Part shown: positions 50,701 to 59,063 of the stretch, in pieces
Numbering within the stretch: position 1 is the first letter of the stretch
Layout of the letters: each line of letters opens with the position of its first letter
Origin: Rhodovibrionaceae bacterium
Lineage (GTDB): Bacteria; Pseudomonadota; Alphaproteobacteria; Kiloniellales; DSM-21159
Direction of reading: 5' to 3'
NCBI GenBank assembly: GCA_028279885.1
Contig: JANQMX010000057.1
Location: 1-64,000 of the forward strand
DNA length: 64,000 nucleotides
Position numbers and translations under genes: made by a program
Notes under the pieces: model-generated
Seen by the model: the letters and a program-made list of their open reading frames with translations, nothing else
What the model was told of the DNA's origin: nothing
Databases searched by the model: none

Positions 50701-53700
50701 CAGCGTGTCCGTCGTTTGGGTCCCGATGGTGCCGGTTACCGCATCGGTGTCGGAATAGGCATCGAGCGCAGAGGCATGGTTGACCTCCACCATGACGTTG
50801 AGGTTTCCGGCCATGGCCATGGCGACGTCGAATCGAGGACTCGCCAGCAGACCTGATAGTCCCTCGGCGATGGCGTCTGTCCCAGCCCGGATTTCGTCGG
50901 TGAAGTGGTTGTCGTCAACATCGCTGCCGTTGAGGTAATCGTAGCTCAGCGACGTATCCTGATCCCAACCGTTGTCGTAGTGACCATGTCCGACCTTGGT
51001 CACCATGTTCAACGAGCCGATCGCGCTCACGTAGGTCCGCCCGTTGCCGACCTGCGTGACGACGTTGACCGCCGTCGGGAAGGAGTTGCTGCCCGCCTCT
51101 ACGTCCAAGGCCTGCCTGATGGAGTTCATGTCTCCGCTGATCATGGCATAGGCGAGATCGCCATCGCCCACCTTGGTCACGATGTTGCCGACGAAGGAGA
51201 GGTTGCGGCCGGTATAGTCCGTAGGTAGCTGTCCGCTCGTGAGCCACGGATTTATAGCGACCAATGCGCCGAGCGCGTTGCCGTCGCCGACATGCGTGAA
51301 GACATTGAGCGCGGCGGTGGATCCCGATGCCGGCGCTTTGGCCAGAGCAACAGCAAGGCCGGCGATGTAGCTGTCGCCGTCGCCGATCTTGGTCAGGACA
51401 TTGCCCTGCCCGACAACGATCGAGACGAGGTCTCCGTTGCCGGTAGCCGAACCGCTGACATTGCCGCTGTGCGTGATGATGTTGCCGAAACCGACAGCGA
51501 AGACGGCGAGATTGCCATCACCCACCTGAGTAAAGACGTTCAATCCGCCGACCATCGCCACATTGCTGTTGCCGGCGCCAACCTTGGTTACGACGTTGAG
51601 CAGCGACGTGATGACGAGATCCAGATTGCCGTTTCCGACCTGCGTGAAAACGCTGGAGCCTAGGCCGCCGATGACCAGCCTCGCGTCGCTGTCGCCGATC
51701 AGGGTCACCACGTTGAAGGCGCCGAGGATCACGCCGCCGAAGTAGGCCTCATCCTGCTCCGTCTCGAGGGTCGCAATGTTGAGAGCACCGAGCATGTAGA
51801 CCAAAGTGTCGCCGCCGCCCTTCTTCCAGAAGGCATTGCCGACGCCGCCGATCCAGGCAATGTCCCGGCCCCTCCCCTCCTTGTAGAGGACGTTGAGAAG
51901 TCCGCCCATCTTGTAGTGACCGTCGCCGTCGCCGACCTTCGCGAACGCGTTGAACAGGCCGAAGCCAGAATAGTCGGTGTGACCCCAGCCCTTTCTGACG
52001 GCGACGTTGAGCACGCCGTACTGCCGAATCCGCGCTTCGTTGATCTCCTCCGCTTCCCTGTCGCCGTCATCACCCTCGTTATTGCCATCCTGCTGCGCGT
52101 AGTTTGCGAGGCCGACCTGGGTGACGTGGAAATCGCCGTCGCCGTTCTTATAAACCATGTTCGCCGCACCCACCGTGAGCACGTCGAAGTGGCCGTCCCC
52201 CTCCTGGCTGAGCCAATTGAAGAAGGTGCCCAGCGATTGTTCCGCGACATTGCCGTCGCCGACCTTCTTCGTCACCGTGCCCAGTGCGCCAACGTTGATG
52301 CCGAAGTAGTCGCCATCGCCTTCGATCAGGTTTACGTTGAGAAGGCCCAGGTTGAGGTTGCGAAAATCGCCATCTCCCTTGAAGTTGATGTTAGATGCGC
52401 CGAGCTGGAACGCGACGTCGTCCCCGATGCCATGGTTGACCACGTTGGCCACACCAAAAGCGGCGATGAAGTCGTTGCCGCTGCCTGCCTCCAGATAGTT
52501 GCCGCCGGCAAAAGCCTCGATCCGGTCATCGCCGTCGCCGGCGTTGATGTAGTTGTAGGCGGCGCCCATCTTAATGTGGTCGTTTCCGGCGCCGGTGTTG
52601 ACGCTGTTCCACAATCCGCCGCCGCCAACGAAATCGTCGCCGTTGCCTGTCACGATCCTGTTGCCGATGCTCCGGGCGATGATGCGCTGGTCGTGATGAT
52701 TGTCCGGCTCGTCGTAGCGACCGAGGACGCCGCCAATAGCAGGCTCCTGCGGCACCCTCATCCTGCCCAACTGGACATCGCCAACATCGTGCGCCTGGCC
52801 GTTGCGAATATAGCTGTTTGTGCGAAGGATCTTGGTCGGCCCGCCACCCTGGGCGCCATCGCTGTGGCTGGTGTCCAGGTCGATATCGCTGATACCGAGA
52901 TCGTCCAGACTGACGAACTCCAAACCGGTCACCTGGCCGTTGCCATCGGCGTCGCGCCAGACGCCGAACTTCGCCCATTCGTCGTCGGCTGCCGTCAGAC
53001 GCTTGTCGTCGTTGCTGTCGAAGCGGCGCTGCAAGCCCTCCATGTCGCTCTCGCCGTCGCTACCGAACACGAACTCGTCCGGCGTAACCAGGCCATCGTC
53101 GTTGCCATCGTAGGCCAGGATGCCATCGTCGGGACTGATCCAGGCGGTTTTGTAGCTGTCGCCGTCTTCACCGTCGTAGCGGATCCACGTCTCGCTATCG
53201 GAAAGCTCGATCAGCTCAATCTCGCCGTCTTGGTCCAAATCGAGGACGACAGGCCCTACCGAATCGACATTGTTCCACTTCTCGTCGTCAGGGTTGTTGT
53301 CGTACTCGGTTTGGATAGCGTCTTTCGTGCTGCCATCGATCAGGTTTTCCGTCACGCGCTCCATGACCTCGGGCAGCTTGTGGAAAGATGGCAGGCCCAG
53401 TAGGTCCACTATGGTCTCGATGCCCGGAGCTTGCGGGGCATCCGCCGTGGCTGCAGTCTCGGCCTTTGCCATCCCCTCATGTTCCCGTTCGGCCAAGCTC
53501 CAGGAGTTGCCGTCGCGCTCCAGACCCGAGCCCTGCATGACGGCGTCCATATGGCTGGCCTCATCGAACGAGCCACTAACATTGCCATCCTCGTCGGTCG
53601 CCACATAACTCGCGGTCGCGTCCGTCGGGTTCTCGAGTTTCTGCTGCCGCTCTGCCTCAAGCCGAGCCTGCTCCGCTTGGAGCTCTTGCGCATCCACAAC

Positions 53701-56700
53701 CGCGGCGTCGGACTCGGCGTTGATTTCCGGCGTGCGATCGGCGATATCGCCTCGCTCCATCTCTTCCGCTTGGGCGAGCTCCGGCTCGCTCACTGAAATC
53801 TCGCGCAGGTTCACCACCTCCTCGGCGCTCAACTCTAGCGCATAGTCGCCCGGCTGGAACCCAGTGCCGGCAAAGGCTTCGTTCATGTCATCGCTGCGGG
53901 ACGAGTCCGCCAGCTCGGCGTTGACCTCGGTCTCGAAGTCGAAGCCCTCCAACTCCTCCAAGCCTGTCCCGAATTCGTCAGTCGCGGCCGACAAGTCCGA
54001 ACTGCCGGCGGCCAGGGAACCCGTGGCGAAGCGGACGGATGCAGAGGAAGTGAGGTCGAGTCGCTCCGCGCGCGCGTCTTGCAGGGCGGCGTCGATCTCA
54101 TCGATCTCTTGCGCCGCTGCCTCGGCGTCTTGCGCGCTCTGCGCATTGTCGCGGTGCCAGGCCGCCACGGCCTTCTGCCCCTCCAGTTTCTGGATCTCGG
54201 CGCTCAGTGCTTCATATTGAGCGCGATCGGCCTCGGTCAGCACCACTTCGCTGGGACTGCCGACCAAGGGACCGGAACCGAAGCTGTCGAAGTAGGCGGC
54301 AGCGGCCGCGTCGTAGTCCGCCTGGGCGCCGGCCTTGGCCTCGCGATAGGCTTCGTCATAGGCCGCCTTTAGCGGATCATAGACCGCATGATAGGCGTCC
54401 AAGGCAGCCTGATCGGCCGCGATTTCCACTTCGCTGTCGGCGTGGTAGTGCGCGACTTCGGCGTCGTGGTGGGCGTTGTACCAGGAAAAATCGTATTCCG
54501 TCTGCGCCGCGAGGTCGGCGATCATCTCATCGCGCGCAACCTGCTTCCTGCTCGCCCACTCGCCTGAGGCCTCTAGGGCCTCGACCTCGTCTATATTGTC
54601 CTGCAGCGCATCCCTTCTCTCCAGTACATCCGTGGACACTCCACTGATCTCCCACAATAGATCGGTGAGTTCGAGATACTCTTCATAGTATTGTTGGCCC
54701 AAGTCAGTGTCGCCGGCCTGGTACGCATCGTTTAACTGTCGAATGGCCTCCTGCGCATACGAGAGTACTTCATAGTACTCCACAGACAACTCGTTTAGAT
54801 CGTCTTGGAGGCCGTTCTTCTCCGCGGTCAGATCGGCCACGCGATTGTCGTAGTAGGCATCGATCTCGGCCAGCTTCTTGACGCGGTAGGCATCCCGCAT
54901 AGCATCGATTTCGGTCGCCGTCGCGAAAGCGGCCTGGCGCTCGGCCTCCCATCCGGCCGGGCCGGCACTGAGATGGTCGACGAATCTCTGCTGAGCCTCG
55001 TCCCTTGCCTGCGTTAAGGTGGGCAGCTGATCAATGAGTTCGTCGTAGCGGGCCTGCTTCGCGTCGTACTCCGCTTGCAACTGCGCCGCCAGCGCCGCGT
55101 CACCAGCGTCGTTGGCCGCGGCTATATCGTCTCGCAGAGGAGCAAGCTGCGTCGCTAACATGCCCCGCTCACTCAGCGCGTTACTCCAGGCCGCTCCGGT
55201 TGCGACTCGTTCGTCGTTAAGCTGCGTGCGCTTTTCCACGTAGCTCACATCGTAGTCGCCGGCGTGCACCCCAGCCCAGGTCACAATCAGGGCGGCGGAC
55301 GGTGGTTCGTAGGCGGGCGGCCCGCCGTCCGTCAGCAGCGACTCGGGTGGTGCGTATTCCAGGGGCATATAGTCGGGCAAGTCGAGCACGGGCGGCGTGA
55401 ACAAGGCGAGCGCTTCGTCATGGGCCGCTTGCTCGGCCGCACGGCGCGCGGCGACCCTGGCGACGAAGTCGGGGTCGGTCGGGCTGACCCCAGCATCCAG
55501 TTCCGCCTGCTCAAGGGCCGTATAGACCTCCGGTGCGGCGAGAGTGATCTCGGTCACGACCTGGGTTGCGGAACCGTCGACTTGAGCACTTGCCTGTTCG
55601 ACTTCTTCTGTGTCGTGGAAGTCTTCTACCAGGTCGTCGCCGGGAAGCACTCCGCTGCCGGGATCTGCGAAGTCCGACACCGCGCCGTCGACCGCGTCGG
55701 ATATCAGGCCCGAGAGAATGCTCGTCATGACACCGAGCCTTTGATGCCCGGAGCTTCCGCCGCTCTGGGAGACCGCAGACTCGTCGTCGATGGACACCGT
55801 GTTTAGGGCCGCCCCCAACTCGATATCGTTGTCCGGCCCGGCGGCGTTGATGATCGAGAGAACACCATAGCTGTGGATCTTGTGCTGCGCGGCATCCGTC
55901 GTGATCACGTTTGCGATGCCATAGGCGGCGATGTCGCTGCCGCCGCTGGCGCTGCCGCCGTGGCCCGACACACGGACGATGTTTGCGCCACCCGCAAGAA
56001 TGCCTTTCGTGAAGCCGCTGGACGTTGTCGTGAGCACGTTCGCGCCGCCGTAGAGGCGTACATCCGAGTCAACCCCCTCACGCCCTTTGACGACGTTGCC
56101 CCCACCGCCGGAGGTAACCGTGAGATTGCCGGACCAGGCCCGGTGCGTGATGATATTGGCGGCGGCGCCACCGCTAAAGGTAAGGTTGCCTGAATCGAGA
56201 TCGGTCGCAATGACGTTCGCGGCCCCGCCGCCCGAGAAGGTCAGGTTGCCCTGCTGGCCCTCTCGGTAAATCTCGGTGGCGACGGAGCCGACGGTGGACC
56301 TGATGTCGCCGAATGCTCCGCTGTGATTCAATTTGATATAGCCGCCGCCGCCGTCAAACGTGACGTTCCCGCTGCCTGTCTTTGTCACTCCGACAAAAGC
56401 GGCGATCTGTTGCAGCTTCAGGTTGCCGGTGGTGTCGTCCACCCAAGCGGCCACCGCGCCACCTTTGATCGTGTCGTTGCCGGAACCGACACTCATCTTC
56501 GAGCCGCCGGCTCTGACAACCAAGGTGTCATGACCAGCGCCGGCGTCGACCGTTGCATCGAGCGCGTTTACAGTGATTGTGTCGTTTCCGGAACCTGAAT
56601 GGACGTCGGCATGAAAGGCCAGCGCCCCGACCATGATCGTATCGTTGCCCCGGCCGGTGGTCACTTCGGCACTAGCGGCCTTGATGTTGACCCAATCGTC

Positions 56701-57159
56701 ACCTTCGTCGTCAACAACCACGGCCCCGCCTGCACTGATGCTGAAGCCATCGTTGCCGGTTCCACCGATCGCATAAGCATTGGCGGCAACGATCGCGAAC
56801 CAATCATTGCCATCACCGCCGAATGCCCATGCGTTCGCTGCCTTGAGCTGGATATTGTCATTGCCCTCGTCGGCATACACCGTCGCATTTCCGGCCGTGA
56901 CGTCGATGTAGTCGTCGCCGGCCTGGGCACGGACCGTCGCGTCGGCTGCATGTATCCATATTTCGTCTTGTCCGCTGCCGGCCCAGACCGTCCCAGCGAT
57001 GGCCCAGACATCAATGGTGTCGTTGCCGGTTCCGGCCCAGACGGTTATGTGGACCCCATGAACATCGATGTCGTCGTCTCCACCATAAGCATCGATGATG
57101 GCCCAGGGCGACCAGACGTCGATATCGTCGTCTCCATTGGTGTAGTTGTGAGTGCCCAT
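47731..57159 (-). CDS. Giant MARTX/RTX-like repeat protein, type I secretion substrate
   Basis: A 3142-residue acidic protein with no N-terminal signal peptide. Residues ~1-450 are irregular RTX-type repeats (GGDDDIDV, AGTGNDTIDV, GSGNDTITV). A charged, coiled-coil-rich region follows (~620-1060), with LAAQLQAEYDAKQARYDELI in it. Residues ~1300-1440 hold an EF-hand-like calcium block (VVLDLDQDGEIELIEL, YDGNDDGLVTPDEF). Residues ~1480-2330 are about 20-residue repeats of the MARTX type, such as NVVTKVGAGNSNVAMVGGLN and NVFTQVGDGN. Residues ~2330-2720 form a non-repeat region without recognised enzyme motifs. RTX repeats resume at ~2725-2930 (GGDGNDAFLGVGN, GGNGDDLLIG), then a C-terminal tail that should carry the type I signal. 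ATG at 57159 has AAGGGG upstream. Likely calcium-folded surface protein, adhesin or toxin; the HlyB/HlyD pair at 41-44.6 kb is its probable exporter. Confidence 0.85.
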   Translation of the reverse strand: MGTHNYTNGDDDIDVWSPWAIIDAYGGDDDIDVHGVHITVWAGTGNDTIDVWAIAGTVWAGSGQDEIWIHAADATVRAQAGDDYIDVTAGNATVYADEGNDNIQLKAANAWAFGGDGNDWFAIVAANAYAIGGTGNDGFSISAGGAVVVDDEGDDWVNIKAASAEVTTGRGNDTIMVGALAFHADVHSGSGNDTITVNALDATVDAGAGHDTLVVRAGGSKMSVGSGNDTIKGGAVAAWVDDTTGNLKLQQIAAFVGVTKTGSGNVTFDGGGGYIKLNHSGAFGDIRSTVGSVATEIYREGQQGNLTFSGGGAANVIATDLDSGNLTFSGGAAANIITHRAWSGNLTVTSGGGGNVVKGREGVDSDVRLYGGANVLTTTSSGFTKGILAGGANIVRVSGHGGSASGGSDIAAYGIANVITTDAAQHKIHSYGVLSIINAAGPDNDIELGAALNTVSIDDESAVSQSGGSSGHQRLGVMTSILSGLISDAVDGAVSDFADPGSGVLPGDDLVEDFHDTEEVEQASAQVDGSATQVVTEITLAAPEVYTALEQAELDAGVSPTDPDFVARVAARRAAEQAAHDEALALFTPPVLDLPDYMPLEYAPPESLLTDGGPPAYEPPSAALIVTWAGVHAGDYDVSYVEKRTQLNDERVATGAAWSNALSERGMLATQLAPLRDDIAAANDAGDAALAAQLQAEYDAKQARYDELIDQLPTLTQARDEAQQRFVDHLSAGPAGWEAERQAAFATATEIDAMRDAYRVKKLAEIDAYYDNRVADLTAEKNGLQDDLNELSVEYYEVLSYAQEAIRQLNDAYQAGDTDLGQQYYEEYLELTDLLWEISGVSTDVLERRDALQDNIDEVEALEASGEWASRKQVARDEMIADLAAQTEYDFSWYNAHHDAEVAHYHADSEVEIAADQAALDAYHAVYDPLKAAYDEAYREAKAGAQADYDAAAAAYFDSFGSGPLVGSPSEVVLTEADRAQYEALSAEIQKLEGQKAVAAWHRDNAQSAQDAEAAAQEIDEIDAALQDARAERLDLTSSASVRFATGSLAAGSSDLSAATDEFGTGLEELEGFDFETEVNAELADSSRSDDMNEAFAGTGFQPGDYALELSAEEVVNLREISVSEPELAQAEEMERGDIADRTPEINAESDAAVVDAQELQAEQARLEAERQQKLENPTDATASYVATDEDGNVSGSFDEASHMDAVMQGSGLERDGNSWSLAEREHEGMAKAETAATADAPQAPGIETIVDLLGLPSFHKLPEVMERVTENLIDGSTKDAIQTEYDNNPDDEKWNNVDSVGPVVLDLDQDGEIELIELSDSETWIRYDGEDGDSYKTAWISPDDGILAYDGNDDGLVTPDEFVFGSDGESDMEGLQRRFDSNDDKRLTAADDEWAKFGVWRDADGNGQVTGLEFVSLDDLGISDIDLDTSHSDGAQGGGPTKILRTNSYIRNGQAHDVGDVQLGRMRVPQEPAIGGVLGRYDEPDNHHDQRIIARSIGNRIVTGNGDDFVGGGGLWNSVNTGAGNDHIKMGAAYNYINAGDGDDRIEAFAGGNYLEAGSGNDFIAAFGVANVVNHGIGDDVAFQLGASNINFKGDGDFRNLNLGLLNVNLIEGDGDYFGINVGALGTVTKKVGDGNVAEQSLGTFFNWLSQEGDGHFDVLTVGAANMVYKNGDGDFHVTQVGLANYAQQDGNNEGDDGDREAEEINEARIRQYGVLNVAVRKGWGHTDYSGFGLFNAFAKVGDGDGHYKMGGLLNVLYKEGRGRDIAWIGGVGNAFWKKGGGDTLVYMLGALNIATLETEQDEAYFGGVILGAFNVVTLIGDSDARLVIGGLGSSVFTQVGNGNLDLVITSLLNVVTKVGAGNSNVAMVGGLNVFTQVGDGNLAVFAVGFGNIITHSGNVSGSATGNGDLVSIVVGQGNVLTKIGDGDSYIAGLAVALAKAPASGSTAALNVFTHVGDGNALGALVAINPWLTSGQLPTDYTGRNLSFVGNIVTKVGDGDLAYAMISGDMNSIRQALDVEAGSNSFPTAVNVVTQVGNGRTYVSAIGSLNMVTKVGHGHYDNGWDQDTSLSYDYLNGSDVDDNHFTDEIRAGTDAIAEGLSGLLASPRFDVAMAMAGNLNVMVEVNHASALDAYSDTDAVTGTIGTQTTDTLMVGLGKLGNAMVKVGDGDFIGVAAAFNDFRTLKDMFAAANPHDLFAAKGENSKTYYADVRRTDEGLRKRNDEGQLTSPDGHSDFAKDYINYLNTQRELGAEAAGRASWKSHLGSSGNLQVHVGHGNSYMTAVGQDNLNVKYGDGSANALLLGMGNVFLRFGNGRSSPLTIDFDKTVNAGTPEEHVRNVVIGQSWQLVMGNRNIVWNQAVDAWTDPNERYESNDVIAAIDPSFRPEARWFNPWPLGDAKDENRDTLKDSRGYIVQERNHPFKIGRSEFNLLEPIHSTKRGARHIAEGLKAPFTKKFWGEIKELGEKRLSKNKVAIAGFKHNMGDKLANLHGNIIVGGYGSDIILAIGTNNVVWADSPADTLEMDFGMFFSASSFAFAKLKKIPGLKNSTLALGLNPRFAVSAGTDIGDLTGLGTDGLGSMNVDFDPGQIGAEWANMVSGWPKTEWKMPFALNSGVGSIISGLDTLQFGGTNYYLSQLTGFDTDDAPWRDDEADAFDAVEDLNPWTAIGVFPGYDEWKVIVDFFGEKFAELSGGSGQNNGEDGAGDPGVGNDNWGDAADLTTYFQEAGFLSEHGDIVLAAGDENWVWGGAGGDILALFGAKNLGFGGDGRDIALLWGLDNRFQAGAGHDLMFLIGNENVAIMEDGNDIGIAIGEYNRAYGGDGNDAFLGVGNFNLLIGGNGDDLLIGMGAEMELYGDGGDDVLIGLGYANYYNTGAGNDYMFNLGLGAVVFYGSGRDIVQSAGEGAELDGEAGDDLFVLHESSIDNEISGSTGNDTFYLGGFNNLVDGRSSNSSDPEYNSFVLRKDVIEVDIGDLESSLDASGDSLFGESDRLFLGEGLLFEDLWFERERTDDGSNDANATYSDDLLIQIDRWDGTGETPEHEVGTVRVWNWFGSADAGKANKADLFIQPDAESNDPTEVLSHGDIDALVAAMADFQRGSAKDGFYSDLSASERATLDTIRINAVTRSDVHLDASHKEQPW

Positions 57160-57414
57160 GAGGCTGCCCCTTCATCAATTGCAATGTTGCCGACGCTGCG
57201 CGGCGCTGGCGCGGTGTCGCTGGGTTTCAGTGCCGCCGACGGCGTGGCTCAAGGTGCAGAGCCTTCGCGCAACCGCAGCCGCGCGGCACAACTGTACGCA
57301 GCGTACGAAGGCGCCTGGCGATCGCCTATGGCCGGAATTGCCCGTCTCTGTGTGACCAGTGATGTTTCCGTTCCAGACGCCGTCAGGTCGTCCGCAAACG
57401 GCCGCGAATGGAAG

Positions 57415-57810
57415 CTAGAGCTGCAACGAGGAAAGGCGGCCCATGGGGGACGGCCGTTTGTTTGATTTCTCGAGCCTACGCGGCGCCTTTGGCGCTAGGG
57501 TTCCTCGAGATGGTTGCGGAGAAACGATTTGAATCGGCTGTTTTCCAACGGCCGCGGCCCATAGGCCCGGGTCCGCAACATAGAGAGCCAAATCCGGCGG
57601 AAAGACGACCGGCGATCGCTTCTCTCCAACGACCCAGGCATCGATCAGATCGGCCCACTCTTGCAGCATGTGACGACGCTGAGCTTCGTATTCGGCTTTA
57701 TTGTAAACGCCGCGCGATGAACGCCCCGCTTCGTGTGCAAAGCACTTTTCAGTCCAGTCCATCCTTCCGCGGCTGTGGCACAGCTGCGTCTTGGACTTTA
57801 CTGTTCCCAA
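57415..57810 (-). pseudogene. Tyrosine integrase, C-terminal remnant
   Basis: The frame contains KCFAHEAGRSSRGVYNKAEY, then QRRHMLQEWADLIDAWVVGE, which corresponds to the last catalytic box of a P4-like tyrosine recombinase; Tyr36 (GVYN) is the likely nucleophile. Everything N-terminal of that is missing, and the upstream frame runs straight toward repeat copy 4 (26 bp away). It is probably the integrase of the block to its left, cut by a later insertion or deletion. Position next to a repeat supports the island interpretation. Confidence 0.7.
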
Positions 57811-57836
57811 CCATCGTCAAGAGGAACCGCCTTACT

Positions 57837-57943
57837 CCCACTCCATTGTTTCCGAAATCTCTAAGGCATTGAAATCCCTGCGCTCAAAGGTGCGTCAATT
57901 TGCGCATACCGTCAACAGTACCGTCAGAATTCTAAGCTCTTGA
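57837..57943 (+). repeat. Dispersed 107-bp repeat, copy 4
   Basis: Begins CCCACTCCATTGTTTCCGAA and ends TCTTGA, equal in length to the others. Similarity to copy 2 continues beyond it (TACGGCATGCACGCCCGCAT). The truncated integrase lies directly on its left, as expected for an att junction. It closes the secretion block; the siderophore-type genes lie to its right. Confidence 0.85.
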
Positions 57944-58206
57944 AAAATAGCATCTTATTCTCACGCCATTACGGCATGCACGCCCGCATAGGTATGGTCG
58001 AATTAGATCGCTTTTTTTCCTCTCCTCCGACTGCAGCATAGCGAACAAACCGCATCCAGACTTATTGCTCGAACTGTTCAACGCCAATCCGATCAGGTTT
58101 CGATCACAACGCTCAGCTCTACTGGTGTGAGCCAGTGGGATGATCTGGAGCGGACACCTTGCTCGCGTCCTTTAGTTGCAACGAAGAAAGGCAGGGCTGA
58201 GCAGAA

Positions 58207-59055
58207 CTATGCCAGCGTCGACTGAATTTGGCAGTGCACAAGCCCTCCGGCATAGCGGCGGCGTATCGCTGGGATATGGGAGAGCAATCGGTAAAGCCGG
58301 GTGCGCTTCGGAAAGGGATCCGCATAGCTTTGAACCGAAACCGGATCCAGTCGGGGTATCGCGCGAAGAAAGCCCGGCAGATCGTCGAGCGTGATGCCCC
58401 AGGGCATCGGCGGTGCCGTGTAATGCGGCGTGACCTTCAATCCCGTCCGGGTCTTGTTCGAAATGTAAGGTGTGATCGTATCGAAGAACATCTCTGCTCC
58501 GGGAAAGCGCTCGGCAATCCGCATAAGCAAGCGGCGCACCTCGGCCTCTTCGAAGTACATGAGCAAGCCGGCTGCGGTGATGAAGGGCGAGGCCCCGTTC
58601 GGAACCGCGTCGATCCACGCCGGGTCGAGGGCCGAACAGGCAACGACCGCCGAACGCGGGTGCGCGGGCAGCAGGCTTTGTCGGACCTCTATCGCCTCGG
58701 GTAGGTCGACGCTGATCCAGATGGCTTGTTCATGGGCAACGCGCCAGATCTGGGTCTCCAGGCCGTCACCCAGCGCCACGACAACCGGCCGATTGGATTG
58801 CTCCAGGTATCGGTGAATGAGATCGTCGCAGATACGCGCTCTGATCGGATGGAAGACGCTGGCTTTGCCGAACCGCTTGGCAAAGTCGTAGTCGATACGG
58901 GCAACCAATTCCGCCGCCAGAGGGTCATCGATCAAGCGGTCCTCGCGGCGGTGTTCCTTTGCCCGGTTCCACAGGGGCCAAAGCATCGTTTCGGGCACAC
59001 CGGACAGCGCGATCGCCGACGTCGGGGGAAAGCTTGGCGACACGGTTGTTCCCAT
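58207..59055 (-). CDS. Class I SAM-dependent methyltransferase (leucine carboxyl/polyketide O-methyltransferase family)
   Basis: A 282-residue methyltransferase of the LCM/PPM family. It has AKEHRREDRLIDDPLAAELV and VVVALGDGLETQIWRV at the SAM site, ISVDLPEAIEVRQSLLP (acidic ribose ligand) and AAGLLMYFEEAEVRRLL with the family's LxYF. Members methylate carboxyls or hydroxyls of proteins or small molecules, including polyketide-type products. A TTG at 59067 overlaps the ABC gene stop; ATG at 59055 is taken as the start. It is the last gene of the TonB receptor/ABC run, so modification of an imported siderophore is one possibility. Confidence 0.85.
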   Translation of the reverse strand: MGTTVSPSFPPTSAIALSGVPETMLWPLWNRAKEHRREDRLIDDPLAAELVARIDYDFAKRFGKASVFHPIRARICDDLIHRYLEQSNRPVVVALGDGLETQIWRVAHEQAIWISVDLPEAIEVRQSLLPAHPRSAVVACSALDPAWIDAVPNGASPFITAAGLLMYFEEAEVRRLLMRIAERFPGAEMFFDTITPYISNKTRTGLKVTPHYTAPPMPWGITLDDLPGFLRAIPRLDPVSVQSYADPFPKRTRLYRLLSHIPAIRRRYAGGLVHCQIQSTLA

Positions 59056-59063
59056 GGCTTCGT

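Noticed and set aside
48710-52600. Many short, similar, regularly spaced DNA units, considered as a CRISPR or minisatellite
   Set aside because: The units keep the reading frame, vary at synonymous sites and encode glycine-rich repeats; there are no identical repeats with unique spacers.
51916-53403. 495-codon plus-strand frame inside the giant gene
   Set aside because: It is antisense to the repeat protein; its regular Val/Ala/Asp pattern only mirrors the GDGN repeats on the other strand.
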